DNA from: Heyndrickxia vini
GTDB taxonomy: Bacteria; Bacillota; Bacilli; Bacillales; Bacillaceae_C
Direction: 5' to 3'
DNA: 64,000 bases
Assembly: GCF_016772275.1 (NCBI RefSeq)
Contig: NZ_CP065425.1
Coordinates: 300,001-364,000 of the forward strand
Part shown: positions 8,587-18,249 of the stretch, piece by piece
How positions within the stretch are numbered: the stretch's first letter is position 1
How the letters are laid out: each line of letters begins with the position of its first letter
Translations under genes and position numbers: made by a program
The notes under the pieces: generated by a model
Seen by the model: the letters and a program-made list of their open reading frames with translations, nothing else
Told to the model about the DNA's origin: nothing
Database searches by the model: none

Positions 8587-9969
8587 ATGTCAGTAAATAT
8601 GGAACAAATCGTTTCACATGCGAAGCATCGCGGATTTGTATTTCCGGGTTCAGAAATATATGGGGGACTTGCAAACACATGGGATTATGGTCCTCTAGGA
8701 ACAGAATTGAAAAACAATATTAAAAAGGCTTGGATGAAAAAGTTTGTCCAAGAATCCCCTTATAATGTCGGACTCGATTCTGCTATATTAATGAACCCAA
8801 GAACATGGGAAGCATCAGGTCATATTGGGAACTTCAATGACCCAATGATTGATTGTAAAAACTGTAAAGCAAGACATCGTGCAGATAAGTTAATTGAAAA
8901 TGCGGCAGAAGAAAAAGGTGAAGAAATTATCGTAGATGGTCTCCCATTTGAAAAAATGGAAGAACTAATGAAAGAATATGATATTGCTTGTCCCGAGTGT
9001 GGCAGCAAGGATTTCACCGGAATTCGTCAATTCAACTTAATGTTTAAAACTTTCCAAGGTGTAACTGAAACGAGTACGAATGAAATATTCCTACGACCTG
9101 AAACGGCACAAGGTATTTTTGTTAACTTTAAAAATGTTCAGCGTACAATGCGTAAAAAGCTTCCATTTGGTATTGCGCAAATCGGTAAAAGTTTTCGCAA
9201 TGAAATTACACCAGGTAACTTTACATTCCGTACACGTGAATTTGAACAAATGGAGCTAGAATTCTTCTGTAAACCTGGCGAAGAATTAAAGTGGTTTGAT
9301 TATTGGAAAGAGTTTGCAAAGAAATGGTTGCTTACATTAGGAATTAAAGAAGAAAATCTTCGCCTTCGTGACCACTCTGAAGATGAGCTATCACATTACA
9401 GTAATGCAACGACTGATTTTGAATATAAATTCCCATTTGGCTGGGGAGAACTTTGGGGTATTGCATCAAGAACAGATTATGACTTGAAACAACATATGCA
9501 ATATTCTGGTGAGGATTTCTCTTATTTAGATCAAGAAACAAATGAAAGATATGTCCCATATTGTATTGAACCTTCACTTGGAGCGGATCGGGTGACACTT
9601 GCATATTTAATCGATTCATACGAAGAAGAAGAATTAGAAGATGGTACATCAAGAACAGTGATGCATTTACATCCTGCTCTTGCACCATATAAGGCAGCTA
9701 TATTACCGTTATCGAAAAAGCTTTCTGATGAAGCGCGGGAAATTTTTGCTGATCTTGCAAAACAATTCATGGTAGATTTCGACGAGACGGGTTCAATTGG
9801 TAAACGTTATCGCCGCCAAGACGAAATTGGTACTCCTTTCTGTATCACTTATGATTTTGATTCGAAGGAAGATCATATGGTAACGGTTCGTGACCGTGAC
9901 ACAATGGAACAAACAAGACTGCCAATCTCGGAATTAAAAAACTTCTTAGAAGAAAAAGTTCAATTTTAA
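8587..9969 (+). CDS. glyS: Glycyl-tRNA synthetase, single-chain (alpha2) type
   Basis: 460 residues, the length of the dimeric class II glycyl-tRNA synthetase rather than the separate alpha and beta chains of B. subtilis GlyQ/GlyS. The N-terminal [15 protein letters not shown], motif 2 region [20 protein letters not shown], and motif 3 region EPSLGADR are present. A C-terminal anticodon-binding domain starts near 370. Two CxxC pairs near residues 95 and 138 suggest a zinc-bound insert. The start ATG 8587 is eight bases after AAGGAGAG; the ATG at 8581 is too close to that site. Expression is controlled by the upstream T-box. Confidence 0.95.
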   Translation: MSVNMEQIVSHAKHRGFVFPGSEIYGGLANTWDYGPLGTELKNNIKKAWMKKFVQESPYNVGLDSAILMNPRTWEASGHIGNFNDPMIDCKNCKARHRADKLIENAAEEKGEEIIVDGLPFEKMEELMKEYDIACPECGSKDFTGIRQFNLMFKTFQGVTETSTNEIFLRPETAQGIFVNFKNVQRTMRKKLPFGIAQIGKSFRNEITPGNFTFRTREFEQMELEFFCKPGEELKWFDYWKEFAKKWLLTLGIKEENLRLRDHSEDELSHYSNATTDFEYKFPFGWGELWGIASRTDYDLKQHMQYSGEDFSYLDQETNERYVPYCIEPSLGADRVTLAYLIDSYEEEELEDGTSRTVMHLHPALAPYKAAILPLSKKLSDEAREIFADLAKQFMVDFDETGSIGKRYRRQDEIGTPFCITYDFDSKEDHMVTVRDRDTMEQTRLPISELKNFLEEKVQF

Positions 9970-9971
9970 AT

Positions 9972-10000
9972 AAAAAAAAGGCTCCTAGAGCCTTTTTTTT
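9972..10000. terminator. Bidirectional terminator between glyS and the DUF3231 gene
   Basis: AAAAAGGCTC and GAGCCTTTTT (9975-9997) form a stem with a short loop, with A8 on one side and T8 on the other. It can end transcription of both converging genes. Confidence 0.88.
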
Positions 10001-10007
10001 ATTATAT

Positions 10008-11006
10008 TTATTTCTCAAGTTCTTTCCTATTGGGAGCAGCAGGGGGTTCTTCCAACCATTTTCGTTCGACCATTAACTGGAATCCCTTTTTCAAATATAA
10101 TAAAATTTCTCCAATCAGCTTGCTATACTGTACAGATAAATCGGTACGTAATGAACTGGATAATGCATGTCCAATTAATGTAATATCAACAGCATTTAAT
10201 GAATTAAATAAATTCATTATTAGTTTTTCTGAGAAAGGGGAAATCTGAGAATCGGTCACTTCCATATTAACTGACACAATTCCTAGAAGATCTTCATCCT
10301 TTAATAAATCATTAAAATAATTGATTTGTTTTAATGAGATATCCTTTCCTTTCTTAATATAGTTTTTAATTTCTTTATCTTTAACTACCTGTGATAGCCC
10401 TGAACATAGCAATATTGAAAAGTAATTTCGTTCAATGTTGAAGAAAATTTCGGTTACTTCACTTACATTTAATGGTCTGTCTTTATGTATGAACCCATTT
10501 ATATATGAAGTAGTTTCAATATAATTAACTTCTGTTGGGTATGGAATATTTGGCGGTCTATCATAAAGTCCTTTAGATAATAATAAAGTAGTTGAATCTC
10601 CATACAATTTAGAAGCCTGCCGCAAAGAATCAGTAAAGAATGATATCATGTCCGTTCGTGAAAGATTAACTACAGTAAATGAATAAAAAATCATATCCAT
10701 TCTCGCCAAATTGTATAAAAAGCTTAGTGCGAAAGGGTCGTAGAAAAGGGGTGGTGCCGTTAAGTCGATATCCTTATCAGTAAACCCATCTGGAATAGGC
10801 AGATTTTCTTGAGAAAAGATAGCAGTAAGTTTCTTTATCTGCAAATTAGTGGAATCTAACGTATTTTGAAGCATATCTTTCATCTCTTGATCTTTTATAT
10901 GATGCAGAAAATAAATAAGAAGACAGCGAGACATTGTGCTATTCATGTAAGTGGACCAAAGGCCACCGATTTCAGCGCTAGTTAATCGTATATGATTTTC
11001 AGCCAC
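10008..11006 (-). CDS. DUF3231 family protein
   Basis: 332 residues made of two similar halves of about 160 residues, each predicted mostly helical; this tandem layout is typical of DUF3231. Recognisable stretches are LTSAEIGGLWSTYMNSTMS at the start and the second-half counterpart beginning near HKDRPLNVSEVTEIFFNIE. The family is common in spore-formers and resembles ferritin-like four-helix bundles, but no metal ligands are obvious here. The start is GTG 11006 after AAAAGGAG. The function is unknown; a role in the spore or spore coat has been suggested for some members. Confidence 0.75.
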   Translation of the reverse strand: MAENHIRLTSAEIGGLWSTYMNSTMSRCLLIYFLHHIKDQEMKDMLQNTLDSTNLQIKKLTAIFSQENLPIPDGFTDKDIDLTAPPLFYDPFALSFLYNLARMDMIFYSFTVVNLSRTDMISFFTDSLRQASKLYGDSTTLLLSKGLYDRPPNIPYPTEVNYIETTSYINGFIHKDRPLNVSEVTEIFFNIERNYFSILLCSGLSQVVKDKEIKNYIKKGKDISLKQINYFNDLLKDEDLLGIVSVNMEVTDSQISPFSEKLIMNLFNSLNAVDITLIGHALSSSLRTDLSVQYSKLIGEILLYLKKGFQLMVERKWLEEPPAAPNRKELEK

Positions 11007-11084
11007 TAGGTCATCACTCCTTTTCTTTATATTTTGGAGTCATTCCCTTTTTTATACTCTATATAATCATTAGTAATAATAATG

Positions 11085-11112
11085 AAAAAAAGAACCGTCA
11101 AATGACGGTTCC
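11085..11112 (-). terminator. Terminator of lysP
   Basis: GAACCGTCA (11092-11100) pairs with TGACGGTTC (11104-11112); the minus strand continues into T7. It lies 2 bp past the lysP stop. Confidence 0.88.
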
Positions 11113-11114
11113 AA

Positions 11115-12572
11115 TTAGTGACTATTTTCAGCCGTATTAAAATCACATTGTTCAAGTGGAATGACTTTTGTTTTTTTAATAAATTTGTAGCTCAGCCATA
11201 CTATAATAAATAGTGGCAATCCGATATAAGATACTAAAACACTTGTCCAATCAATTTTATCACCTAAAAAGGCGGAATAGTTCTGACCCAAGATGACAAA
11301 CGCGCAGAGAACGAAGGCGAAAATAGGGCCAAATGGGAACAACTTAGATTTATATGGTAAATCATTTAAGTCCTTGCCTTGCGCCACATACGCCTTACGA
11401 AATCTGTAATGACTAATGGCTATACCGAGCCATGCAATAAATCCGGACATCCCTGATGCATTTAATAACCAAACATAGACGACTCCATCACCAAAGAAGG
11501 AGGCTAAGAAGGCTAAAGTTCCAACTAAAGCGGTGACAATTAATGCATTTGCAGGTACACCATTCTTATTTAACTTTGCTAAAAACTTCGGTGCTTTCCC
11601 ATCGCGAGCCAAATCCCAAAGCATACGGGTTGAAGCGTACATTCCTGAATTTCCGGCAGATAATACAGCAGTTAAAATAATGGCATTCATGACAGAAGCA
11701 GCAAAGGCAATCCCAGCCTTATCAAAAATGATCGTAAACGGACTCATTGCGACATCATCAGTAGCCAAGTTCTTATCTGTATATGGAATAAGTAAACCAA
11801 TGACTAAAATGGCTAATACATAAAATAAGAGGATACGCCAGAAAACTTGACGAACAGCTTTCGGAATATTTTTCTCCGGATTATCACTTTCTCCAGCGGC
11901 AACTCCAAGAAGTTCCGTTCCTTGAAAGGAAAATCCAGCAGCCATGAATATTCCAAGCATGGACATAAATCCACCGTGGAATGGTGCATCACCAATCGTA
12001 AAGTTTTTAAAACCAACTGGTTCTCCGCCCATAATTCCAAATATCATTAAAAATCCGGTAATAATAAATACGATAACAGTTATAACTTTTATAAGTGAGA
12101 ACCAAAACTCTGCTTCACCAAAGCCTTTTACAGATAGATAATTTAATAGAAACATAATAATTAAGCAAATACTGCTCCAAATAAGTGATGGTGTATGTGG
12201 GAACCAAAACTTCATAATAATGGTAACAGCAGATAATTCTGCAGCGATCGTGATTGCCCAGTTATACCAGTAGTTCCAGCCAAGTGCAAATCCAAGTGAA
12301 GGATCGACAAATTTTGAAGCATACGTACTAAAAGTTCCGGATACAGGCATATAGGCAGCCATCTCCGCAAGACTAGTCATTAAAAAGTAAACCATAATAC
12401 CAATTAATAAGTAGGATACAATAACTCCACCTGGTCCGGCCGTGTGAATGGCACCGCCACTGGCTAAAAATAAACCTGTTCCAATCGTTCCTCCAAGTGA
12501 GATCATTGTTAAATGTCGGGATTTTAATTTACGTTTAAGTTGTTGGGTACTGTTTTCTTTCGATGTTTGCAT
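11115..12572 (-). CDS. lysP: Lysine permease, APC family (LysP-like)
   Basis: A 485-residue amino-acid/polyamine/organocation transporter with about twelve membrane helices. It resembles E. coli LysP along its whole length: LTMISLGGTIGTGLF in helix 1, MPVSGTFSTYASKFVDP, LGWNYWYNWAITIAAEL, GFSFQGTELLGVAAGES and AGNSGMYASTRMLWDLARDG. A lysine riboswitch directly upstream gives independent support for lysine as substrate. It would import lysine with protons, expressed when intracellular lysine is low. AAAGGGAG precedes the ATG by about 12 bases. It is a single-gene unit with its own terminator. Confidence 0.92.
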   Translation of the reverse strand: MQTSKENSTQQLKRKLKSRHLTMISLGGTIGTGLFLASGGAIHTAGPGGVIVSYLLIGIMVYFLMTSLAEMAAYMPVSGTFSTYASKFVDPSLGFALGWNYWYNWAITIAAELSAVTIIMKFWFPHTPSLIWSSICLIIMFLLNYLSVKGFGEAEFWFSLIKVITVIVFIITGFLMIFGIMGGEPVGFKNFTIGDAPFHGGFMSMLGIFMAAGFSFQGTELLGVAAGESDNPEKNIPKAVRQVFWRILLFYVLAILVIGLLIPYTDKNLATDDVAMSPFTIIFDKAGIAFAASVMNAIILTAVLSAGNSGMYASTRMLWDLARDGKAPKFLAKLNKNGVPANALIVTALVGTLAFLASFFGDGVVYVWLLNASGMSGFIAWLGIAISHYRFRKAYVAQGKDLNDLPYKSKLFPFGPIFAFVLCAFVILGQNYSAFLGDKIDWTSVLVSYIGLPLFIIVWLSYKFIKKTKVIPLEQCDFNTAENSH

Positions 12573-12620
12573 GTGGTTGTTACACTCCCTTTAAAGATAT
12601 TGGAAGGAGTGGGGAATAAC

Positions 12621-12875
12621 AAAAAATGCCGCCAAAAAAGGTTCGACGACATTGTAACACCCCGCATCATACCTTCCGAAGATAGCTCAACACGTTTAGT
12701 TGGAATCAATAAACGTGACAGTTCTGTTCCTATTCGGAGACAGCCCCAGCCTATACATCCAGGGAGATGTATAAACTTCGGCAACTATTCCTTTCAGGCG
12801 GAGTCATCAATTTCTTCTGTTTCTCGTCCGTCTTACTATTAATAGCCGCGACCTCTACCCCATCGGTTTGATGAG
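12621..12875 (-). promoter_or_regulatory. Lysine riboswitch (L box) with terminator
   Basis: Read on the minus strand from about 12875, the conserved L-box segments appear in order: GAGGTAGAGGTCGCGGC, GACGGACGAGAAACAGAAG, GACTCCGCCTGAAAGGAATA, GTTGCCGAAG, GGCTGGGGCTGTCTCCG and the closing strand ending GTCGTCGAACC. An intrinsic terminator follows: TGTCGTC pairs with GGCGGCA and six T follow (12621-12652). Binding of lysine would favour the terminator and shut off lysP. Confidence 0.95.
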
Positions 12876-12953
12876 GATTTTTATTATTAAGTTATACAAT
12901 TTACTATTATAGAATAATTTTATAATTTTGCAATAGAAAAATTCGGCAATTAC

Positions 12954-14774
12954 CTATTTTTTAAATTTATACGGAAGCGTGGCAACAACAATATCTTTTT
13001 TCCATAGTAGTCGAGCCCGAATTAATAGCGCCGATTGATTGTGTAAAATATTATGCCATCCTTTTTTCGGTATAAATTGTGGAAATAGAACCGTAACCAT
13101 ATAATGATTTTCTATAGCTTTTGCTTGAATCGTTTCAAGAAACTTACTTAAAGGATAGATAATGCTTCGATAGGAAGAGTATAGGGTCACTAAACGAACC
13201 CCATTATTTAATTCTTCCCATTTTTTCTCCATTTTCTTTTCATCTTCTTTATCAAAAGCGATATAAACAGCTATCACTTGATCGGTCAATGATTTTGCGT
13301 AGTTAATGGAACGTTCAACAACTGTCGTTACCCCCGCAACCGGCACAATAAACACGTTTCCTTGAATATCTTGGGCAATTGGTTGTGATACCCGCAGTTG
13401 CTCGCCGACCGCATCATAATGCCGCTTGATTTTGTGAAAGATGAGAACAACGATTGGTAAGAAAATTACAACGGCCCATACATGGTGAAATTTTGTTATA
13501 AACAGGATGGTTAATACGAGAAACGAAATCAACGCACCGACTAAATTTGTAATTAACTTAATCACCCAACCTTCAGGCTTTTGTCTTATCCATTTCAAGA
13601 TCATTCCTGTTTGGGAAAGTGTAAATGGAATAAATACACCCACTGCATATAAAGGAATTAAATGCTCAGTTTTCCCTTTAAAAGCAATAATAAGAATAAT
13701 CGAAGCAACACTTAAGAAAATAATTCCGTTTGAATAACCTAAACGATCCCCTCTAATCGAGAACATTCGAGGCATGTATTTATCTTTTGCTAAGCTATAG
13801 GCTAACATCGGAAATGCTGAAAATCCCGTATTTGCTGCAAGAACTAAAATTAAGGCAGTTGTCCCTTGGACGAAAAAGTAAAGGAAATTCCTCCCGAATG
13901 TTTGGGCTGCAATTTGTGAAACGACCGTCTCGTTTCCTTTTGGCGCAATTCCAAACCAGTAGGCTAAAAATGTTATCCCCGTAAAAAGAATTGCAAGGAG
14001 TATTCCCATCAAGGCAAGGGTTGCAGCAGCATTTTTTGCAGCAGGTTTTTTAAAATTGGGAACTGCATTCGATATTGCTTCTACTCCGGTAAGAGCGGAA
14101 CAACCTGATGAAAAGGCCCTTAATAATAAAAATAATGAAATTCCTGCTACAGGTGTACCTAAGGAAGTGTGTAAATTCGGTGATACTTGCCCAGTCGCAA
14201 TCTTAAACATTCCTACGATAATCATCATGACTAATGCAAACACAAATAAATACACAGGATAAGCAAGAACTGAGGCCGATTCAGTCAAACCACGTAAATT
14301 TAAAATGGTAATTAAAATGACTAACATAATTGCGATAAGAACATTATGCTCATGCAAAATAGGAAATGCAGACGTAATTGCATCTGTACCAGCTGAAATA
14401 CTTACGGCTACAGTTAATATATAATCAACTAATAACGATCCACCAGCAATTAAACCCGGGTTCTCTCCAAGATTTTCTTTGGAAACGATATAAGCTCCTC
14501 CACCTTGCGGATAGGAAAAAATAATTTGTCGGTAAGACAAAATCAGTGCGGTTAACAGAAAAAGAACACCAATCGCAATTGGGATATTGTACCAAAAGGC
14601 CATTGTGCTTACGGTTGCTAAAACAATTAATATTTGTTCAGTCCCATATGCTACTGAAGATAACGCATCTGATGATAATATGGCTAACGCTTTTAACCTT
14701 GTTAATTTTTGTTCACCTAATTCATGTGATTTTAAAGGTCTTCCGATTAAAAAACGTTTGATTGAACTGTACAT
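12954..14774 (-). CDS. kimA: High-affinity potassium importer KimA
   Basis: 606 residues, as in B. subtilis KimA (formerly YdaO, 607). The first 440 residues are an APC/KUP-like membrane domain of about twelve helices, including LKALAILSSDALSSVAYGTEQ and FSYPQGGGAYIVSKENLG. The last 160 residues form a cytoplasmic Rossmann-like domain. KimA imports potassium with protons and is inhibited by c-di-AMP. The upstream leader is a c-di-AMP riboswitch, which agrees. AAGGAG lies nine bases before the ATG. No clear terminator is visible after the gene. Confidence 0.95.
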   Translation of the reverse strand: MYSSIKRFLIGRPLKSHELGEQKLTRLKALAILSSDALSSVAYGTEQILIVLATVSTMAFWYNIPIAIGVLFLLTALILSYRQIIFSYPQGGGAYIVSKENLGENPGLIAGGSLLVDYILTVAVSISAGTDAITSAFPILHEHNVLIAIMLVILITILNLRGLTESASVLAYPVYLFVFALVMMIIVGMFKIATGQVSPNLHTSLGTPVAGISLFLLLRAFSSGCSALTGVEAISNAVPNFKKPAAKNAAATLALMGILLAILFTGITFLAYWFGIAPKGNETVVSQIAAQTFGRNFLYFFVQGTTALILVLAANTGFSAFPMLAYSLAKDKYMPRMFSIRGDRLGYSNGIIFLSVASIILIIAFKGKTEHLIPLYAVGVFIPFTLSQTGMILKWIRQKPEGWVIKLITNLVGALISFLVLTILFITKFHHVWAVVIFLPIVVLIFHKIKRHYDAVGEQLRVSQPIAQDIQGNVFIVPVAGVTTVVERSINYAKSLTDQVIAVYIAFDKEDEKKMEKKWEELNNGVRLVTLYSSYRSIIYPLSKFLETIQAKAIENHYMVTVLFPQFIPKKGWHNILHNQSALLIRARLLWKKDIVVATLPYKFKK

Positions 14775-14942
14775 TGAATGTGGTCTCCTTATAATCTATC
14801 TTAAAGTTAGCTTTTACTTTTATTCATGACTTACCCATTAAAAATGAATAAAACACAATTTTTTAGTTGTTACTTTATATTTTTGAGAGTTTAAGATAAA
14901 AAGATGACTCCTCCTCGTTACAGCCAGGTTAAATTTGCACAC

Positions 14943-15140
14943 AAAAAACCACAGAGGGATGTAATCCTCTGTGGTCGAACATGCGATCACAAATACACTC
15001 CTCTCCCAGAACGCTTACGAGGTTAGCTGTCGGATTCGGGTATGAGAGTAACCCTACCTTCAAAAAAAGGATTCACCCCAAGTGGCAATATTCGCCACAA
15101 AAGTGGTTCCCCCGCTTCTTACGAATTAAGCGATAAAAGT
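14943..15140 (-). promoter_or_regulatory. c-di-AMP riboswitch (ydaO/yuaA type) with terminator
   Basis: On the minus strand the canonical ydaO elements are present in order: CGGGGGAACCA, TGGGGTGAATCC, GTAGGGTTACTCTC, CCCGAATCCGACAGCTAACC and CTCGTAAGCG. The terminator follows: CCACAGAGG and CCTCTGTGG form the stem, then TTTTTTG (14943-14974). High c-di-AMP, which signals enough potassium, should promote termination before kimA. Confidence 0.96.
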
Positions 15141-15391
15141 ATGAAATAATTTATATTGAAATATTACTCCCGTCAAAAACAGTTGTAAAGAAGAATTTTT
15201 TTGAAGATTTTAGACGGAAAATTTCTTCGTTTTTTACTATTTTATCTTCTTCAAAACAACAAAGAGAAAGCAATGTTCACCATACGTCCATTTTTTGTTG
15301 CTTGAAAATGAAAAGATTTAGGATTAAAATAGCCGTAGAACTTATTGTGATTGTAATTATGAATGATTAATTACATTTAGGAGATGAAATA

Positions 15392-15559
15392 ATGGGTAAC
15401 TTAGGATTCGGAGAAATTATGTTAATTGTTGTTGTTGCTCTGTTAATTTTCGGACCATCTAAATTGCCTAAGCTTGGTAAAGCTGCGGGTGAAACATTAA
15501 GAGAATTTAAAAAGGGTATGAGAGGAATTATGGAAGACGATCCAAGCGAAAAGAAATAA
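15392..15559 (+). CDS. tatA: Twin-arginine translocase subunit TatA (orphan)
   Basis: A 55-residue protein with the full TatA pattern: a short N-terminal membrane helix (EIMLIVVVALLIF), the hinge FGPSKLPKLGK, an amphipathic helix (AAGETLREFKKGM) and an acidic-basic tail. TTAGGAGATG precedes the ATG. TatA forms the pore of the Tat export system together with TatC. There is no tatC next to it, so this is an orphan copy, comparable in arrangement to B. subtilis tatAc. It has its own terminator. Confidence 0.93.
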   Translation: MGNLGFGEIMLIVVVALLIFGPSKLPKLGKAAGETLREFKKGMRGIMEDDPSEKK

Positions 15560-15591
15560 TTCTTATGACCAACTCGTTTTATTCCATTTGA

Positions 15592-15621
15592 CAACCACAG
15601 GAGAACTGCCTGTGGTTTTTT
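15592..15621 (+). terminator. Terminator of tatA
   Basis: AACCACAGG and CCTGTGGTT form a 9-bp stem (15593-15617) followed by T residues, about 33 bp after the tatA stop. Confidence 0.9.
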
Positions 15622-15667
15622 GCTTTTTTCAATTATAGTAAGATATTTCTTTTATATATGAAGGAAA

Positions 15668-16774
15668 TTGATTATTATAGTAGAAAAGCAGGTAATAGGG
15701 GTGTTTAAAATAAAAAGGAAGTTTTTAAATATTGGAATTGGGATTATTATCGTTCTAGTTATCATTTGGCTATTAAATCAAGTTAGTTTTGTATTTACCC
15801 CACTAGTTATTTTTATCCAAACCTTGTTTATTCCTTTTCTCATTTCAGGAATCTTATATTATTTGGCAAGACCGGTTGTGAGGCTGTTGGAAGGGTGGAA
15901 AGTTCCAAGAAAACTTGCGATTATGTTGATATTTGTCGTGTTAATTGGAATTGTTGTTACGGTTGTTGAATTAGTTGGACCATTATTACAAGACCAATTT
16001 AAACGGTTAATTGATAATGTGCCAGATATGGTAAAGGCAGCGCAGGATGCATTAAATTATTGGCAAAAAAATCAGGAATACATTCCTCAATTTGCAAAGG
16101 ATATTATTGCTAATTTAACGACTAAATTACAAACGAATGCTTTATCGACGGGTGCAGTAGTCGCGAAGGTTTTAAGCAATGTATTCGGTTTTCTTTTCTC
16201 GCTTGTCATTGTACCGTTCATTTTGTTCTATATGTTAAGTGACCGCGATAAATTCGTGCCGAATGTCACTCGCTTTTTTCCAAAATCGAAAGAAAAAGAG
16301 ATTCATTCTGTTTTACATGATATGGATAAGGCATTAGGCGGTTATATTCAGGGACAATTAATTGTAAGCTCTGTTGTAGGGATTCTCTTATTGATTGGCT
16401 ATTTAATTATCGGATTGGATTATGCGCTAATTCTTGCTATATTCGGAATGGCGACGAATGTCATCCCGTTTCTTGGACCATTTATCGCGGCAACGCCGGC
16501 AATTATCGTCGCCTTCTTCCAAAATCCGATTATGGCCGTTTACGTTATTATTGTTATGTTTGTGGCTCAACAAATTGAAAGTAATCTCGTTTCTCCTCAA
16601 GTAATGGGGAAAACATTAAACGTACACCCGTTAACGATTATTTTACTCATTTTAGTTGGAGGAAACTTGGCTGGAGTATTAGGAATGATTTTGATTATTC
16701 CAACATACGCAGTGTTAAAAGTTGTTGTTTTACATATTTATCAATTGATACGTATAAGAAAAATAGAAGAGTAA
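15668..16774 (+). CDS. AI-2E family (UPF0118) membrane protein, copy 1
   Basis: Up to 368 residues with about seven or eight membrane segments and the family's central amphipathic region. PFILFYMLSDRDKF and FLGPFIAATPAIIVAF are characteristic stretches. The length and layout resemble B. subtilis YueF. Family members have been linked to AI-2 export, sodium/proton exchange and osmotic stress; the function here is open. The start is uncertain: TTG at 15668 follows GAAGGAA closely, and an in-frame GTG at 15701 is an alternative. A second family member lies at 21631. Confidence 0.85.
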   Translation: MIIIVEKQVIGVFKIKRKFLNIGIGIIIVLVIIWLLNQVSFVFTPLVIFIQTLFIPFLISGILYYLARPVVRLLEGWKVPRKLAIMLIFVVLIGIVVTVVELVGPLLQDQFKRLIDNVPDMVKAAQDALNYWQKNQEYIPQFAKDIIANLTTKLQTNALSTGAVVAKVLSNVFGFLFSLVIVPFILFYMLSDRDKFVPNVTRFFPKSKEKEIHSVLHDMDKALGGYIQGQLIVSSVVGILLLIGYLIIGLDYALILAIFGMATNVIPFLGPFIAATPAIIVAFFQNPIMAVYVIIVMFVAQQIESNLVSPQVMGKTLNVHPLTIILLILVGGNLAGVLGMILIIPTYAVLKVVVLHIYQLIRIRKIEE

Positions 16775-16775
16775 T

Positions 16776-16820
16776 AAAGAAAGAGCATCCCGTCAATAAA
16801 ATGAGATGCTCTTTCTTTTA
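16776..16820. terminator. Bidirectional terminator between the AI-2E gene and the 3D-domain gene
   Basis: AAAGAAAGAGCATC (16777-16790) and its complement (16805-16818) form a 14-bp stem with a 14-base loop, serving both converging genes. Confidence 0.85.
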
Positions 16821-16825
16821 GTAAA

Positions 16826-17953
16826 TTAATTTAAAATAATGATTTTTACGGTTTTCCGTCCCCATGCTTTGGCTTCTTTGCTTGAAGGTTTGAGTACGTC
16901 AATTCTATGACCAATAATGGCACTTCCAGTATCACCTGCGATCGCAACGCCATATCCTTCTACCCAAACTTTTTTGCCTAAAGGAATAACAGAAGGATCA
17001 ACTGCGATTAATTTCATATTAGGATTCTTCTTTATGTTATATCCTAATGCAGTGACATTTCCTTTAGTATCCTCGTGACTATAAGCTGTAGCCGTTACAT
17101 AAATTTCTTCACCTTTTTCAGGTTTCTCATAATTATCACTTTGAGCGGGCGTTTTCGCTTGTTTGACAATGATTGCTGCTCTTGCCTTAGCCGCTGCCTG
17201 TTCTTTTTTTATCGTATTTTGAATGGAATTCATCTGAGATTGAAGAGTGTCATTCTCATTTTTTGACTGCTTAATATCTTTTTCAATCATTGCATATTTA
17301 GACTGAATCTTTGTAATAGATACTTGTTTATCTTGTAAACTATTTTCTAGTTTTGCTTGAGTAGTAGCTAATGCATGCTGATCCTCTTTCATAACAGCTT
17401 CCTTTTTAGCAATTTCCTTTTTATCTTTTTCAATCTGTTTGAGATCCTTTTGTTGTTGCTCCAATATTTCATTATCAGCTCGTAATAACACAGCAACAGC
17501 ACTGACACGATTTAAAAAATCCCCGATGCTATCAGAGCTTAATAATGTATCAATGATGATATTCGTGCGATCATTTTCTTGTAAAGCAACGAGCCGTTTT
17601 TTAATAACATCTTCTCTTACAAGAACTTTATCTTCTAACTTCACTATTTCTTCTTTTTTCTTTTCAATCTCATTATTTGTTTCGTTTATTTTATCTTTTA
17701 AACTACTTAACTCTTTTTGATTAGTAGAAATCTCTGATTGTAATGATTGCCATTGCTGTTGTAAAGTAGTCAGTTCTGTGTTTAAAGCTTCTTTTTCCTT
17801 TTCTTTTTCTTGGACGGCTTCCTTGTTTTGTTGCATCTTTTGTTTTACATTATGCAAGCTTTCTTGACTTGTTTCTGCATGGGCATTTATTGTCATGGGA
17901 ATGAAGATAACACAAATTACAAGCATGACAATGGCTCGCCTAATTTTTTGCAT
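16826..17953 (-). CDS. Secreted coiled-coil protein with C-terminal 3D domain
   Basis: 375 residues. Residues 1-26 form a Sec signal peptide ending NAHA. Residues about 30-265 are a charged coiled coil (PcsB/CwlO-type N-terminal domain) rich in Lys, Glu and Gln. The last 90 residues are a 3D domain with its three aspartates in IAVDPSVIPLG, AGDTGSAI and HRIDVL, plus the opening TATAYSHED. The 3D domain is related to lytic transglycosylases of the MltA/RpfB/YocH group, so a peptidoglycan-remodelling role is likely. It diverges from the gln operon and shares a terminator with the gene to its left. Confidence 0.88.
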   Translation of the reverse strand: MQKIRRAIVMLVICVIFIPMTINAHAETSQESLHNVKQKMQQNKEAVQEKEKEKEALNTELTTLQQQWQSLQSEISTNQKELSSLKDKINETNNEIEKKKEEIVKLEDKVLVREDVIKKRLVALQENDRTNIIIDTLLSSDSIGDFLNRVSAVAVLLRADNEILEQQQKDLKQIEKDKKEIAKKEAVMKEDQHALATTQAKLENSLQDKQVSITKIQSKYAMIEKDIKQSKNENDTLQSQMNSIQNTIKKEQAAAKARAAIIVKQAKTPAQSDNYEKPEKGEEIYVTATAYSHEDTKGNVTALGYNIKKNPNMKLIAVDPSVIPLGKKVWVEGYGVAIAGDTGSAIIGHRIDVLKPSSKEAKAWGRKTVKIIILN

Positions 17954-18249
17954 AATACAACCCCTTTCTGCTGTATATATAGTTATAACATAAAAAAGAG
18001 TATATAAGATTACAAAACTATTAAATCGTTACTCGACTAATATCGTCGAAAATATATCATTTTCGTGGGTTTTTCATATTTTATTAGCGTAGGAAGTAAA
18101 TATTTTTTTACCATAAAGAAGGAATTTTAGAGAATTAAGTCGAATATTTGATTATTATGGGGATTTAGAAGATTGTATAAAATAAAAATAATTAACATAG
18201 TCTAGGGAGAAGAAGATGCCCTATTTCTTAATTTATTGGGGGGGTTCGA

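Noticed and set aside
12524-12842. Frames of 86 and 100 codons upstream of lysP
   Set aside because: They lie on the lysine riboswitch and its terminator, whose structure explains the sequence.
15367-15594. 75-codon minus-strand frame
   Set aside because: It is antisense to tatA, which has clear TatA motifs and a ribosome site.
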